A stretch of 64,000 bases of DNA from Fodinibacter sp963800505 (GCA_963800505.1 CAWDBL010000004.1:176550-240549), one strand, 5' to 3'. Counted from the stretch's first letter, positions 8,261 to 17,597 are shown. A program made the numbers and translations. The notes: a model not told the origin generated them from the sequence alone.

Positions 8261-9481
8261 ATGAGCACCTGGCCGGAGGAGCTCCACGTCGGCTACGTCA
8301 TCGCCGGCACGCTGGGCCTGGCCATGGCCCTGGTCAGCCGGCGGATGCGTCAGCTTCCCATCAGTGAGCCGATGCTCGCGCTCGGCCTCGGTGTTGTCGT
8401 CGGTCCGGTGGTCCTCGGTCTCGTGGACATCAGCGAACCGGTTCTCGTGCCCCTGCTGCTCGAGGGTACGCGCCTGCTGCTGGCCGGTTCCGTGATGGCG
8501 GCGGCCCTGCGCTTCCCGGCATCCTCCCTCCGTGAGGTGGTCCGGCCCGTCCTCATCCTCCTGGCCGTCGCCATGCCGGCGGCCGCGCTCGTGGTGGGGG
8601 CAGCCGCGTTCTGGCTGGGCCTACCGGTGGCACTGGCCGCCCTGCTCGGGGCCTGCCTGTCCCCCACCGACCCCGTGCTCGCGGCATCCGTGGTCTCCGG
8701 GGACGCCGCCGAGCGCGACCTCCCGGGGCGCCTTCGGGCGACCATGACGATGGAGAGCGGAGCGAACGACGGCCTCGCGCTGCCGCTGGTCGCCGTCGCC
8801 ATCGCCGTCGTCGTCCCCGGGGGCGACGGCCCCGGAGGCGTCGCGGCCCGCGTGCTCTGGGAGGTGGGTGGCGCGGTCGTCATCGGCGTCGCGATGGGGG
8901 CTGCGGCCGCTTGGGGCGTGAGACGCGCGACCTCGCGGGAAGAGATGGGCAAAGGCCCTGCCCTGGTGCTCACGATCCTGCTCGCTGTCGCGGTCCTGGG
9001 CGCGGCGCGCACGGCACACGCCAGTGGTGTGCTGGCGGCCTTCGTCGCAGGGCTCGCCTACAACTACGGCGTCGGCCGGTCCGACCGCACGCCACAGGAC
9101 GGTATCGACGAGGCGATCAACAGGTATGCCGTGCTGCCGCTCTTCATCCTGTTCGGCATCATCCTGCCGTGGTCGGCATGGGCTCACCTCGGCTGGACCG
9201 CAGTGGCGTTCGTCGTCGTGGTGCTGTTCGTGCGCCGGCTGCCGGTGGTCTTCATGCTGAGGAGTCCGACGGGCTTCGGGCGCCGCGACGCGCTGTTCCT
9301 GGGCTGGTTCGGCCCCATGGGGGTCAGCGCCCTGTTCTACCTGGCCCACAGCATCGACGAGGGCGTGTCGGACCCGCGGCTCTTCTCCTACGGGACGCTG
9401 GCCGTCGCAGCGAGCGTCGTCGCCTTCGGTGTCACGGCGAGCCCGCTTCGTCGCCGCTACGCCCAGAGAACAAACGAGTGA
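8261..9481 (+). CDS. Cation/proton antiporter (CPA1-like)
   Basis: 406 residues with about 11-12 hydrophobic segments. Conserved CPA features are visible: a CLSPTDPVLAASVV segment and an MESGANDGLALPL segment with the ND pair expected at the ion-binding site. The protein is shorter than eukaryotic-type CPA1 proteins because it lacks the long cytoplasmic tail. The likely role is Na+ or K+ for H+ exchange across the cytoplasmic membrane. It is convergent with the potassium-channel gene, with 34 bases between the stop codons. Confidence 0.88.
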   Translation: MSTWPEELHVGYVIAGTLGLAMALVSRRMRQLPISEPMLALGLGVVVGPVVLGLVDISEPVLVPLLLEGTRLLLAGSVMAAALRFPASSLREVVRPVLILLAVAMPAAALVVGAAAFWLGLPVALAALLGACLSPTDPVLAASVVSGDAAERDLPGRLRATMTMESGANDGLALPLVAVAIAVVVPGGDGPGGVAARVLWEVGGAVVIGVAMGAAAAWGVRRATSREEMGKGPALVLTILLAVAVLGAARTAHASGVLAAFVAGLAYNYGVGRSDRTPQDGIDEAINRYAVLPLFILFGIILPWSAWAHLGWTAVAFVVVVLFVRRLPVVFMLRSPTGFGRRDALFLGWFGPMGVSALFYLAHSIDEGVSDPRLFSYGTLAVAASVVAFGVTASPLRRRYAQRTNE

Positions 9482-9515
9482 GGGTTCGGCGCGACCTCGG
9501 GTGGCACCACTCCTA

Positions 9516-10436
9516 CTACCTGTTGCGGCTCCCGCCCGGGCCGGCCGTCGGTGGCCCTGCCACGACGTGCTGGTGGTCCTCGGCGTACGCCTCGAGGATC
9601 TCGCGCAGATCTGTTCCGCCCGTGTGGAGGTAGGCGTGGTCGAGCCTGCTGGCCAGGTTCGTCGTCGCCTCGTTGAGCATCTCAGCGGCGTGGCGCACTT
9701 CGGCCCCGGCGGCGGTCCGTCCCGCAGCGATGAGGTCCAGCACGTAGGGCAGGCGCGCGGCCAGCGAGACGTCGCTCTCGTTCTCCCGGAAGTAGTACGT
9801 CTCGCCGTACTGCATGAGGTCCATGTCAGCCGCGGTCACCGCCTGGGTCACGGAGTCCAGGAGCTGGCTCGCCACGCTGACGTCGCCCGTCGCCACGACG
9901 TCGGCGGCACCGGTGGTGGCCATCACGGTGAGCCGTCGCGCCACCGCTCGCCGCTGGGTCAGTGCGGGATAGATCTGCAGGATCCATGAGATGGCCGCGG
10001 TGAAGAGGACGAAGCCGATGAGCGCCTGGAGCGGGATGGCGAGTCGCAGGGCCGGGTTCGAGGGAACGATGTCGCCGAACCCGAGGGTAGCCACCGCGAC
10101 GAGGGACAGGTAGAGCGACGCCACGACGTCGGATGAGTCGACAGGTTGCAGCGAGGACCCGAAGTAGAAGGCCTCTGGCATGTGCGGCAGGTAGATCAGT
10201 GCCCAGCCGAGAACGATGAGGAGCGCCCACACGGCGACCGTCAGCAGGGCCGCGGCCGGGCCGCTGTGCTCCATCGGGCGCCCCCTGGCGACGAGGATGC
10301 GCGACACGCGCCACACGCCGCGGAACACCAGCCGGCACAACGTTCCCATCCCCCGGGGCTGCCAGAGGGTGTCGAACATGTCTCGCAGGGCCGCCACGAC
10401 GAGGAAGGCGCCGAGAGCAGTCGTCAGCAGAGTCAC
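9516..10436 (-). CDS. Two-TM potassium channel-like protein
   Basis: 306 residues from a GTG at 10436. An N-terminal hydrophobic helix (TTALGAFLVVAAL) is followed by TM1 (about 66-88), a pore helix and selectivity filter ATLGFGDIVPSNP (TLGFGD type, as in ion_trans_2 channels), then TM2 (ALIGFVLFTAAISWIL). The C-terminal 130 residues are soluble, helical and have no RCK/TrkA-N motif. The role is probably K+ flux. It stands convergent with the antiporter gene, so two ion-handling genes sit together. Confidence 0.85.
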   Translation of the reverse strand: MTLLTTALGAFLVVAALRDMFDTLWQPRGMGTLCRLVFRGVWRVSRILVARGRPMEHSGPAAALLTVAVWALLIVLGWALIYLPHMPEAFYFGSSLQPVDSSDVVASLYLSLVAVATLGFGDIVPSNPALRLAIPLQALIGFVLFTAAISWILQIYPALTQRRAVARRLTVMATTGAADVVATGDVSVASQLLDSVTQAVTAADMDLMQYGETYYFRENESDVSLAARLPYVLDLIAAGRTAAGAEVRHAAEMLNEATTNLASRLDHAYLHTGGTDLREILEAYAEDHQHVVAGPPTAGPGGSRNR

Positions 10437-10938
10437 CTCGGGAACTCTAACGATCGGAGGGGACCGGGGGGACAAGCCCTCACGGACCCGTCGCCGACCA
10501 GCTTGCCGTGCAGCAGCTGTGCCACCGGTCCGTCGGCTGGCCCGGCATCCACACACCCCATCCGCCGAGTACCACCATCAGGGCCAGCGACCTGGCGTAG
10601 GCCGGCCCCTGACCCACCCAGCCAACCGGCGACCCGATGGGCCCTGACGCACCCCGTCGCCGCGTGAGGCCAGGTGTCCACCACAAGCACGTGCACCTGC
10701 AGCGATCGGAGACGACCGGTGGGTCGGTGCGCAGAACGCAACGGACGCACCGCGTGCGCCGCGTGCGCCTCAGCGGGTCATCCGGTCCTTGCGGTGCGCG
10801 TTGAGGCGTCGCCGGACGCGATGCGGCCCGAGTCAGGCATTGTTCGTCCACCGTCAGTGACGTGAAGTTCCTCCACACGGCTCAGGGCCGCCATGAAGGA
10901 GGAGAGGTCAGCACCGATCGCTGTGCGCGATGCCGGTC
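10437..10938. other. Gene-free stretch
   Basis: About 500 bases between the channel gene and the small membrane-peptide remnant. Open frames on both strands are His/Arg/Pro-rich and show no family pattern. No repeat or hairpin stands out. Confidence 0.4.
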
Positions 10939-11136
10939 CTACAGATTCGCGCTGATGCTGCCGACGTACAGGTCCAGCTGGTCCAGGCGGTGAGCGAGGT
11001 ACACGGCGATGAGCAGCATCACGAGCACATTCACGCCGAGCAACGCGATGGCGGCGCCGGTCGTCAGTGGTTTCCTGAGTCACGCCCTTTCCGTCTTTCG
11101 TTGGCGTTCGTACCCGTCCTTGTCGATGCTGGTCAT
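10939..11136 (-). pseudogene. Small one-TM peptide gene interrupted by an in-frame TGA
   Basis: From an ATG at 11136 with GGCGGAG just upstream, the frame reads MTSIDKDGYERQRKTERA and then TGA (11080-11082). The same frame continues for 46 codons with a clear transmembrane helix (TTGAAIALLGVNVLVMLLIAVYLAH) and an amphipathic end (RLDQLDLYVGSISANL) to TAG at 10939-10941. A charged N-terminus, one TM helix and a polar C-terminus make a sensible 65-residue protein if the TGA is a nonsense change. Alternatively the second part starts at a non-ATG codon after AGGAAA. Confidence 0.4.
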
Positions 11137-11630
11137 CGCTCCGCCTCGTTGAGTCGTTGTGTCGGCGTCCGCATCCTGACACGCGCCGATAGCCGCCCGC
11201 CCTGATTGCGAGAACTGCCGACCAGGGCGGCGCTCTGAGGCATCCTCGCTGCGCGAGGCTGTCGCACGGTGTCGTCGAATCAGGGGCAGTCCTCGCTCAA
11301 CTTCACTGCAGACAGCGTCACCGGTCGGCGAGCTCATAGTCCGGTTGACCCGACCTGACGGTGGATGTGGCCGCGAGGGCGGCGACGGTCCTGGCCGAGC
11401 ACAACGTTCGTTCGGGTCACCGCTGCCGTCATCCCAGCCATGGTCGGGGATCGAGTCCGTGGAGTACGTCATCGGTATCTCCTGGGATGGCGTGGGTCGC
11501 GTCCCCGCGTCACAGTGACATCGCGTCAGGTCACCATCGGATCGGGCCAGATGGACATCAGTTGCCAACACCAAGAGACGCCCGCGGGGGCGGGTAAAGT
11601 CGAGGACACTTCGACGACGAGGAGGCCGTG
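11137..11630. other. Intergenic region with one doubtful ORF
   Basis: A minus-strand frame from ATG 11472 (MTYSTDSIPDHGWDDGSGD) has a good AGGAGA ribosome site, but downstream it turns into Arg/Ser/Pro-rich sequence without family resemblance. It may be a short or broken gene. The plus strand carries the promoter of the operon at 11631. No repeats are seen. Confidence 0.3.
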
Positions 11631-11771
11631 ATGGACTGGTGGGGATGGATCATCGTCGTTGTGGTCCTGCTGGTGGTGCTCGTCGCGGCCGTGCTGGTGA
11701 TCCAAGCCCGTCGGCGCCGGGGCGGCGTGATCATCGGGTCCGAGAGTCCTGACCGTGGTGATCGACGATGA
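11631..11771 (+). CDS. 46-aa single-pass membrane peptide, first gene of a PRC-barrel operon
   Basis: ATG 11631 follows AGGAGG at ideal spacing. The product MDWWGWIIVVVVLLVVLVAA continues with a basic stretch (QARRRRGG) and ends GDRR. It is one transmembrane helix with a short basic cytoplasmic tail. The TGA overlaps the ATG of the next gene by four bases (ATGA at 11768), so it is coupled to the PRC-barrel gene. It is too short for most gene finders. It may anchor or regulate the PRC-barrel partners. Confidence 0.7.
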   Translation: MDWWGWIIVVVVLLVVLVAAVLVIQARRRRGGVIIGSESPDRGDRR

Positions 11772-12358
11772 GGCTGATGCGCACCTCCGAGATCACCCAG
11801 CGTGCGGTGGTCTCGATGGCCGGTGAGGACATCGCCCAGATCAAGGACGTCGTCTATACCGCCGACGGCGGCTCGGTCATCGGGTTCACGTTGGCCGGCC
11901 GTGGTCTCTTCGCCGGGCCCCTGAAGGAGTTCCTGCCCTGGGCGGGCGTGTCCGCCCTGGGCGCGGACGCGGTGATGGTCCGCGACGAGGGCGTGCTGGC
12001 GTCGCCCCCGTCGATCCTCGAGGGGTCCCGGGGCAGTGCAGGGTCCGCCGGTGACGTCCTCGGCTCTCAGGTGCTGACCGAGGAAGGTATCGGGCTGGGC
12101 ACGGTGCACGACGTCGTCGTATCCGTTGACGTCACCGGTGGCGAGCACTGCGACGTCGTCGGCTACGAGGTCGAGGCGTCCGAGGGACTCGGCACCCAGG
12201 GCCAGATGGTGCTGATCCCGCTGCCCGACACGATGGCCGCCTCTGGCGAGCACCTCATCGTGCCTAGCAGCGTGAGGGATTTCGTCGGTCACGACCTGGC
12301 CGGGTTCGGCGCGGCCGTAGACCGGTTCCGTGCCCACCTAGTGGATTCCCGACCATGA
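11768..12358 (+). CDS. PRC-barrel domain protein (two repeats)
   Basis: 196 residues. The first PRC-barrel-like unit (about 1-75) has MRTSEITQRAVVSMAGEDIA, QIKDVVYTADGGSVIGFTLAG and ALGADAVMVRDE. The second (about 95-180) has GSQVLTEEGIGLGTVHDVVV and VVGYEVEAS. PRC barrels are small beta-barrels found in photosynthetic reaction centres, RimM and many unassigned actinobacterial proteins, where they mediate protein or RNA contacts. It overlaps both neighbours by ATGA, so the three genes form one translationally coupled unit. Confidence 0.8.
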   Translation: MRLMRTSEITQRAVVSMAGEDIAQIKDVVYTADGGSVIGFTLAGRGLFAGPLKEFLPWAGVSALGADAVMVRDEGVLASPPSILEGSRGSAGSAGDVLGSQVLTEEGIGLGTVHDVVVSVDVTGGEHCDVVGYEVEASEGLGTQGQMVLIPLPDTMAASGEHLIVPSSVRDFVGHDLAGFGAAVDRFRAHLVDSRP

Positions 12359-12801
12359 TGTTCTCCGCCGCCAAGGGGCACAAGGTCGTGGACACCAGCA
12401 GCGCCGACACCGTGGGCACGGTGAGCGGGTTCCTCGTCGAACCCTCGACCCACTCGATCGTCGCGCTTCGGGTCAAGAACACCGAGACGGGCGAGGTCAT
12501 CCGGTGGCGTGACATCACCGCCTTCGGCAGCGAGGCCGTCACGGTCCCGCGGGCCGATGTGGTCACGGACACCGATGCCGACCTCGAGGGGTTGGGAGCC
12601 AAGGCCCGCACGCTGTTGAAGAAGCGCGTCCTGACCAGCGCTGGCGATGAGCTCGGCACTGTCAAGGACATCGACTTCGACACCGAGACGGGCGCCCTGA
12701 CGACGTTCCTCCTGAACGGCGCACCGGACGTCGCGGCCGACCGCCTCATCGGGGTCGGGTCCTACGCCGTGGTGGTCCGCGCAGAACCGCACGGCTCCTG
12801 A
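12355..12801 (+). CDS. PRC-barrel domain protein
   Basis: 148 residues with two PRC-like units: FSAAKGHKVVDTSSADTVG through VTVPRADVV (about 2-66) and KKRVLTSAGDELGTVKDIDF through VGSYAVVVRAE (about 85-143). It resembles a diverged copy of the preceding gene product, suggesting duplication within the operon. There is no signal peptide or TM helix. The function is unknown; a heteromeric complex with the previous protein, anchored by the 46-residue membrane peptide, is inferred from coupling. Confidence 0.8.
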   Translation: MMFSAAKGHKVVDTSSADTVGTVSGFLVEPSTHSIVALRVKNTETGEVIRWRDITAFGSEAVTVPRADVVTDTDADLEGLGAKARTLLKKRVLTSAGDELGTVKDIDFDTETGALTTFLLNGAPDVAADRLIGVGSYAVVVRAEPHGS

Positions 12802-13043
12802 CGCACAAGCGTCAGACCTCAAAGACACAGCCCGCGAAGGTCGCCACCAGGGCCTCCGTTGCGGACAACTCGGAGGTCGCGACGCTACGACGGACGTACC
12901 CGCAGGAGCTGCGTGCTCGCTCCCGAACCTCGAGCCCTCGGGGCCCCAGGCGGGCGATTCGAGGTGGGTATGCCGTCGGCATCCGTCCGTGGTAGGTATG
13001 GCGAGTACCAGTCGGCCGGTGAGCGAAGAAATGGTGGCAGCCC

Positions 13044-13508
13044 ATGGAGATTCGTGAGCTGGGTCATCTCGTGCTGTACGTGCGCAACCTGCAGCGGTCG
13101 GCGCGCTTCTACCGTGACGTGCTGGGTTGGCGTTCGCTGCAGGACCCCGACGAGGTGCTCCCATTCCCCGCCATGGCTTTCAGTGCGCCGTCCGGGCGCA
13201 CGCATCACGAGTTGCTGCTCATCGAAGTGGGTGAGGACGCGGCGCCGATGCCCGCAGGCCGTCGTCTCGGGCTCTACCACTTCGGGTTGAAGGTCGGCGA
13301 CAGCGACGACGAGCTCCGCGAGGCGCTCTCCTCGCTGGAAGCCAACGGGGTGACCGTCCTCGGTGCGAGCGACCACACCGTGACCCACAGCCTCTACATC
13401 GCCGACCCCGACGGCAACGAGATCGAGCTCTACATCGACGTGCCCGGTGTCGACTGGCGCAACGACCCGAGCCTGCTGATGTCCCCGGTGAAGCCACTGG
13501 CTCTCTGA
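13044..13508 (+). CDS. VOC-family protein (glyoxalase / extradiol dioxygenase fold)
   Basis: 154 residues with two betaalphabetabetabeta units. The first opens IRELGHLVLYVRNLQRSARFYRDVLGW with a metal-ligand-type His. The second has LYHFGLKVGDSDDEL and ends with HSLYIADPDGNEIELYID, where His and Glu are the usual remaining ligands. This is the pattern of catechol-2,3-dioxygenase-like and glyoxalase proteins. The substrate is not evident and no ring-cleavage operon surrounds it. Confidence 0.85.
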   Translation: MEIRELGHLVLYVRNLQRSARFYRDVLGWRSLQDPDEVLPFPAMAFSAPSGRTHHELLLIEVGEDAAPMPAGRRLGLYHFGLKVGDSDDELREALSSLEANGVTVLGASDHTVTHSLYIADPDGNEIELYIDVPGVDWRNDPSLLMSPVKPLAL

Positions 13509-13601
13509 GCCGGCCGAGCCGGTGCTCTTTGCTTGACCCAAGCCCGCAGGGGTCCTGCTGCGGATGAGACGCACTGTGCTCTGGGGCGCACACTGGCCTT
13601 C

Positions 13602-13823
13602 ATGAAGGCCTACACGTTGCTGGATGAGAACAGGTGGCCCTACCAGTCAGACACCCGCGGCACGTTGGGCGGATATCGGCGCAGAGCGTTTCGCGGCTGA
13701 GACGCTCGCCTCGACACCTTCACCCGAATCCTCGGGTCGCGCCTCCTGTGCTGGCGAGGTCTCACGGCGGGTTGGTACACGACCACGCCCTGCTTCCGGA
13801 TCTTCTCGCCGGCCGAGCTGGCG
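13602..13823 (+). pseudogene. Remnant of an Ada-like metal-binding-domain protein
   Basis: From ATG 13602 the frame reads MKAYTLLDENRWPYQSDTRG then TLGGYRR and stops at TGA 13698-13700. The YTLLD...PY.S...GTLGGHRR start is, from memory, the N-terminus of stand-alone Ada Cys4 metal-binding-domain proteins. The expected YGRLDCPSAL and C..CMP parts are not found in any single frame downstream, so the gene is broken and diverged. 13701-13823 has no other coding signal. Confidence 0.45.
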
Positions 13824-13868
13824 ATGACGCACACATGCGGACACGTCCAATTGCGGGACAATCGGCCG

Positions 13869-14297
13869 ATGGATGGCCTGCGGTTACACATCACTGACAG
13901 CGATGACCAGTTGAAGGACCGCCTCCACGACGAGATCTACCAGTTCAATCAGGAAGCAACGGGCTACCGGGACGGTCGGGGCCTGAGCCTGCGCGTTGAC
14001 GACGCCTCTGGAGGGCTGCTGGCTGGTCTAACCGGATGGACGTGGGGTGGGACCGGGTACGTCGACGTGCTTTGGGTTCGAGCGGACGCGCGAGGGGCGG
14101 GGTTGGGTGGCAAGCTGCTTGCCGCCGCGGAGATGGAGGCCAGGGCTCGTGGGTGCACGTCCATGGTTCTCAGCTCGCACTCGTTCCAAGCGCCAGACTT
14201 CTACCGCGCCCGCGGGTACCTGGAGTGCGGTCGGTTCCCCGAGTACCCCGTGGGGCACTGCGAAGTGCACTTCACCAGGTCGCTGCTGGCGACCTGA
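13869..14297 (+). CDS. GNAT family N-acetyltransferase
   Basis: About 142 residues from ATG 13869; an upstream in-frame ATG at 13824 would add 15 residues that look unconserved. The acetyl-CoA site is clear: YVDVLWVRADARGAGLGGKLLAAAEMEARARGC, with the GxGxG-type loop RGAGLGGK. The C-terminal SFQAPDFYRARGYLECGRFPEYPVGH is typical of GNATs that modify small amines or peptides. The substrate is unknown. It is a stand-alone gene. Confidence 0.85.
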   Translation: MDGLRLHITDSDDQLKDRLHDEIYQFNQEATGYRDGRGLSLRVDDASGGLLAGLTGWTWGGTGYVDVLWVRADARGAGLGGKLLAAAEMEARARGCTSMVLSSHSFQAPDFYRARGYLECGRFPEYPVGHCEVHFTRSLLAT

Positions 14298-14497
14298 GGC
14301 TGACCGAGCGCGGTCAGCACCTCCATGTTCGATTCGACACATCTTCGTGGCGTGGGAGGGTGTCCCGGCCGGTCCACCCGCTCCAAGCCACGGTCGAACA
14401 CCTCGGAATCCGTTGTGCCGCAGTCCCCTCAGCCGCACGGCGCACACTTCGATGCCGCCCACGGGCAGTCGTGGTGCAGACGTGATGGGCGCGTACC

Positions 14498-14914
14498 GTG
14501 AATATCATGACCACACAGACGGCAGCGCTACCCACCTACCCGACCAGCATGGACGACGTGGAGCCGCTGCTCGACAAGGCGCACAACGGCGACGTCGAGG
14601 CGACCGTCGCCCTGATCAGGGCACCCTTCCCCGTCGCGATGACCGGCGTGCCCACCGAGGTCCTGGTCGAGGCTGCCACCGACGTCTACCTCGAGCGCCA
14701 CCACCTGGCGATCCGCGTCGACGCACGCGCCGTCCCCGAGGTCATCGCCGGCGTCAAGGCCGCCTGCCATGCCGTTCACGCACCTGTGGAGACTGACACG
14801 ATCGCCCACCAGGTCCTCCTGCACTCGCCGGTCGAGCCGTACAGCGACTGGCTCGACACCGATGCCGGCCACCAGTACACCTCGCGGATCCGCGAGCGCT
14901 TCGTCACCGCGTGA
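14498..14914 (+). CDS. Hypothetical protein, 138 aa
   Basis: Open from GTG 14498; ATG 14507 is an equally good start. Composition is balanced and globular: acidic helices (DVEPLLDKAHNGDVEATVALI), VLVEAATDVYLERHHLAIRVDA, and a C-terminus ending YTSRIRERFVTA. There is no TM segment or signal peptide. I do not recognise the family. Codon use (G/C in third position) supports coding. Confidence 0.5.
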   Translation: MNIMTTQTAALPTYPTSMDDVEPLLDKAHNGDVEATVALIRAPFPVAMTGVPTEVLVEAATDVYLERHHLAIRVDARAVPEVIAGVKAACHAVHAPVETDTIAHQVLLHSPVEPYSDWLDTDAGHQYTSRIRERFVTA

Positions 14915-15220
14915 GCCGGCACCTGTGCTGCAGATGGTGCGGCACCTCCGCCTGAGGAACGGAATCGCGCTTGGGAACCGGCTCACCCTGCACACCCCCG
15001 ACGAACTGCGGAGGTGGCCGGCGGACACGAGAGGTGCCTCATCCCCAGTTATCGCCTTGGTCGCTCGGGGCGTCGGGTGCCGGGGGCACCAGGGTGATGG
15101 TCATGCTCGCCTGATCGTGCAAGGTCTCGCCATGACTGGTCAGGCTCCTCATCCTTGGGTCTCGGCCGGGTCCGTCTCGGGGTAGAGGCGGGAGGAATCG
15201 GGGCCGCGTAGCCTCGAGCC

Positions 15221-16385
15221 ATGAGCGCCGAGCCGGTATCCCCGGCGTACCAGCGCAGCACTTGGGACTCGTTGACGGGTCGCGTCGACCGCATCGTCGA
15301 TCCGGCTCTCGGGTTCGTGGCAGCGCGCTGGCTGTGGCTGCGCTGCTGACGACCGACATCGGCGCCCATCGACCCTCGGCTGCACGAACCCGATGTGGTG
15401 GCGGTCCTTGCGACGGCGATCGCGGCCGGGTCGTTGGCGTGGCGGCGGAAGCGGCCGGCGGTGTCGTACGGCGTGTTCGTGGTCGCTGCCATGGTGGTCA
15501 GCGGCACGTTTCACTACATCGGGCTGCTCTCTTTGCTCATGCCGCTGAGCTTGTTCTCGCTGGCCCGGTACGGCACTCGGCGGCAGGGTCTGATCGGGCT
15601 CGCGGTCGGGACAGCCTCCTTCCTCGTCCTGGGCTTGATCGGGGTGCCGGACCTGCGGACCAAGGACGTGCTGTTGGCCGTCGCCCTGCTGGTGGCCGCG
15701 TGGGCGCTGGCCGAGGCGCTTCGCTCGCGGCAGGACCAACATCGCGACCGGGTTGGGAGCGGCCGTCACCGAGGAGCGGCTGCGGATTGCTCGCGAGCTG
15801 CACGACGTGGTCGCGCACAGCATGTCGCTGATCGCCGTTCAGGCCGGAGTGGGGGCGCACATCATCCGGATCGACCCGAAAGCTGCGGAGCAGTCGCTCG
15901 AGATCATCGCGGACACCAGCCGCAAGGCGCTCGAACAGACCCGCTCGATGTTGGGGATGCCGCGCGGGGACGCCGACGACGGGACCCGTCCCCCGACTCA
16001 GGGACTTGCCGACCTTTCGTCGCTGGTCGACGGCGTGCGGGCAGCGGGTCTGGAGGTGGAGGTGATCAGGACGGGCGCCGCCACGGACATCGACGCGGCC
16101 GTGTCGTTCGCGGCGTACCGCATCGTCCAGGAGTCGCCTACCAACGTCATCAAGCACTCGGCGGCCACGACAGCGACGGTCCACGTCTCGGCCGGGGCGG
16201 CCGGGCTCGCTCTCGAGGTCAGGGAACCCGGCCCGAGACGTGCTGGCGTTGATGCACCCGGTTCGGGCCGTGGCCTGGTCGGGCTGGATGAGCGCGCCCG
16301 CCTGGTGGGCGGGGAGCTGGTGCACGGCATCCGAGGCGACGGCTTCCGCGTGAGCGCGACGCTGCCGACCAGGGCCGGCCGATGA
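15221..16385 (+). pseudogene. Frameshifted sensor histidine kinase
   Basis: Coding signal runs through three frames. Frame 2 reads MSAEPVSPAYQRSTWDSLTG to about 15325, frame 1 reads ALAVAALLTTDIGA to about 15362, frame 2 again carries four to five TM segments (IDPRLHEPDVVAVLAT...), and near 15757 a further shift leads to frame 3 with AAVTEERLRIARELHDVVAHSMS (HisKA_3 His), the N-box QESPTNVIKHSAA and SGRGLVGLDERARLVGG. At least three indels separate these pieces. It overlaps the regulator start by ATGA. It is a NarL-type kinase like the one at 1251-2465, but not expressible as one protein. Confidence 0.8.
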
Positions 16386-17040
16386 TCCGGGTGGCCGTCG
16401 TCGACGACCAGGACCTGGTGCGCCCCGGCTTCATGCTGTTATTGCGCTCCTCGGACGGGATCGAGGTCGTGGGTGAGGCCCGCGACGGCCTCGAGGCGGT
16501 GACCTTGTGCCGACGAACCGGCCCCGACGTCGTGCTCATGGACGTGAGGATGCCGCACCTCGACGGCCTGGCAGCCACCCGAACCATCCTCGCCGACCCG
16601 GCCTGCGAGCAGACTCGCGTCCTGGTGCTGACCACCTTCGACGAGGACGAGATGGTGCTGCCGGCGCTGAGGTCAGGGGCGAGCGGGTTCCTGCTCAAGG
16701 ACACCCGGCCCGACCAGCTGCTCGAGGCGATCGCGGTGGTGGCAGCAGGTGACGCACTGCTGCACCCGCGAGTGACCCGGCGGCTCATCGAGCGGTTCGC
16801 GGCTCTGCCTGCCGCACGCGACCTGACCCACGACGATGGGCTCACCGACCGCGAGCGAGAGGTGCTGCTCGCGGTGTCCAGGGGTCTGTCCAACAGGAGA
16901 TCGCCGAGCAGATGCACCTGGGCTACGGCACGGTCAAGACGCACGTCAGCCACCTGCTCACCAAGCTCGGCTTCCGTGATCGTGCGCAGCTGGTGATGCA
17001 TGCCTACGAGTCCGGCCTGGCCGTCCCCGGTCGCAGCTGA
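16382..17040 (+). pseudogene. Frameshifted NarL-type response regulator
   Basis: The receiver domain is intact (VVDDQD, DVVLMDVRMPHLDG, LTTF, LLKDTRPDQ) and the LuxR helix-turn-helix begins normally (LTDREREVLLAVSRGLSN). Near 16893 one base is missing. The frame then reads RRSPSRCTW to an early stop at 16996, while the true continuation EIAEQMHLGYGTVKTHVSHLLTKLGFRDRAQ...VPGRS runs in another frame to TGA 17038-17040. The DNA-binding recognition helix is therefore lost from the translated product. It is the partner of the broken kinase. Confidence 0.8.
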
Positions 17041-17114
17041 GTCGGTCTCAAGGCCTTGACACAGGGGCCTCCAGCCAGATGCCGGGACCTGGGGCCGGGA
17101 GCGAGGCTCACACC

Positions 17115-17597
17115 ATGCACACCATCGACAACACCACTGAGACCTACTCGAAGAGCCCCTCCCCCTTGCGCGACGTGACCGCGTTCACCTCCCTGACGTA
17201 CGTCCTGGTCACCCTCATCGCCCTCATCCTTCCGAACGCCAACATCAACGAGGCCTGCAACACCCTGGCGCCCGGAGTCGTCATCGTGGTGCTGACCTTC
17301 ACCCTGTTCCACCGCGGCACCCGCCGCGAGCTCTGGCGCAGCTTCGGCCTCCGGAGGGCCGGCGTGCGAACGTGGGGTTCGGCCCTTGGCGTGCCGACGT
17401 TCGCGGTGGGATTCACGGTGGTCGCGTCGACCACGCCGGAGAGCCTGGCGTACGTAGCGGGCGAGACCGGGTTCGCGACCCTGGCAGTCGTGCTGGTCAT
17501 GGCTGCGCTCTTGCTGGCGCGGGCCAAGGTCTGGCAACCGCCGGCTCCGACCGCCCCTCGACACGTGACGCGAGAGGTCGTCGCAGCAGCCCTCTGA
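17115..17597 (+). CDS. Membrane protein resembling the N-terminal part of a CPBP-family intramembrane protease
   Basis: 160 residues from ATG 17115, with GGGAGCGAGG upstream. Four hydrophobic segments: VLVTLIALILPNA, NTLAPGVVIVVLTFTLF, SALGVPTFAVGFTVVAS and FATLAVVLVMAALLLA. The FHRGTRRELWRSFGLRRAG linker is typical of CPBP (CAAX protease/bacteriocin-processing) proteins. The catalytic EExxxR and HxxxN motifs of that family are absent, so it is either a truncated or an inactive relative. A strong hairpin terminator follows. Confidence 0.55.
   Translation: MHTIDNTTETYSKSPSPLRDVTAFTSLTYVLVTLIALILPNANINEACNTLAPGVVIVVLTFTLFHRGTRRELWRSFGLRRAGVRTWGSALGVPTFAVGFTVVASTTPESLAYVAGETGFATLAVVLVMAALLLARAKVWQPPAPTAPRHVTREVVAAAL

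Noticed and set aside
12812..13045. Minus-strand frame ending ATEALVATFAGCVFEV, vaguely OsmC-like
   Set aside because: Too short, and only the last residues look natural; no other OsmC motif.
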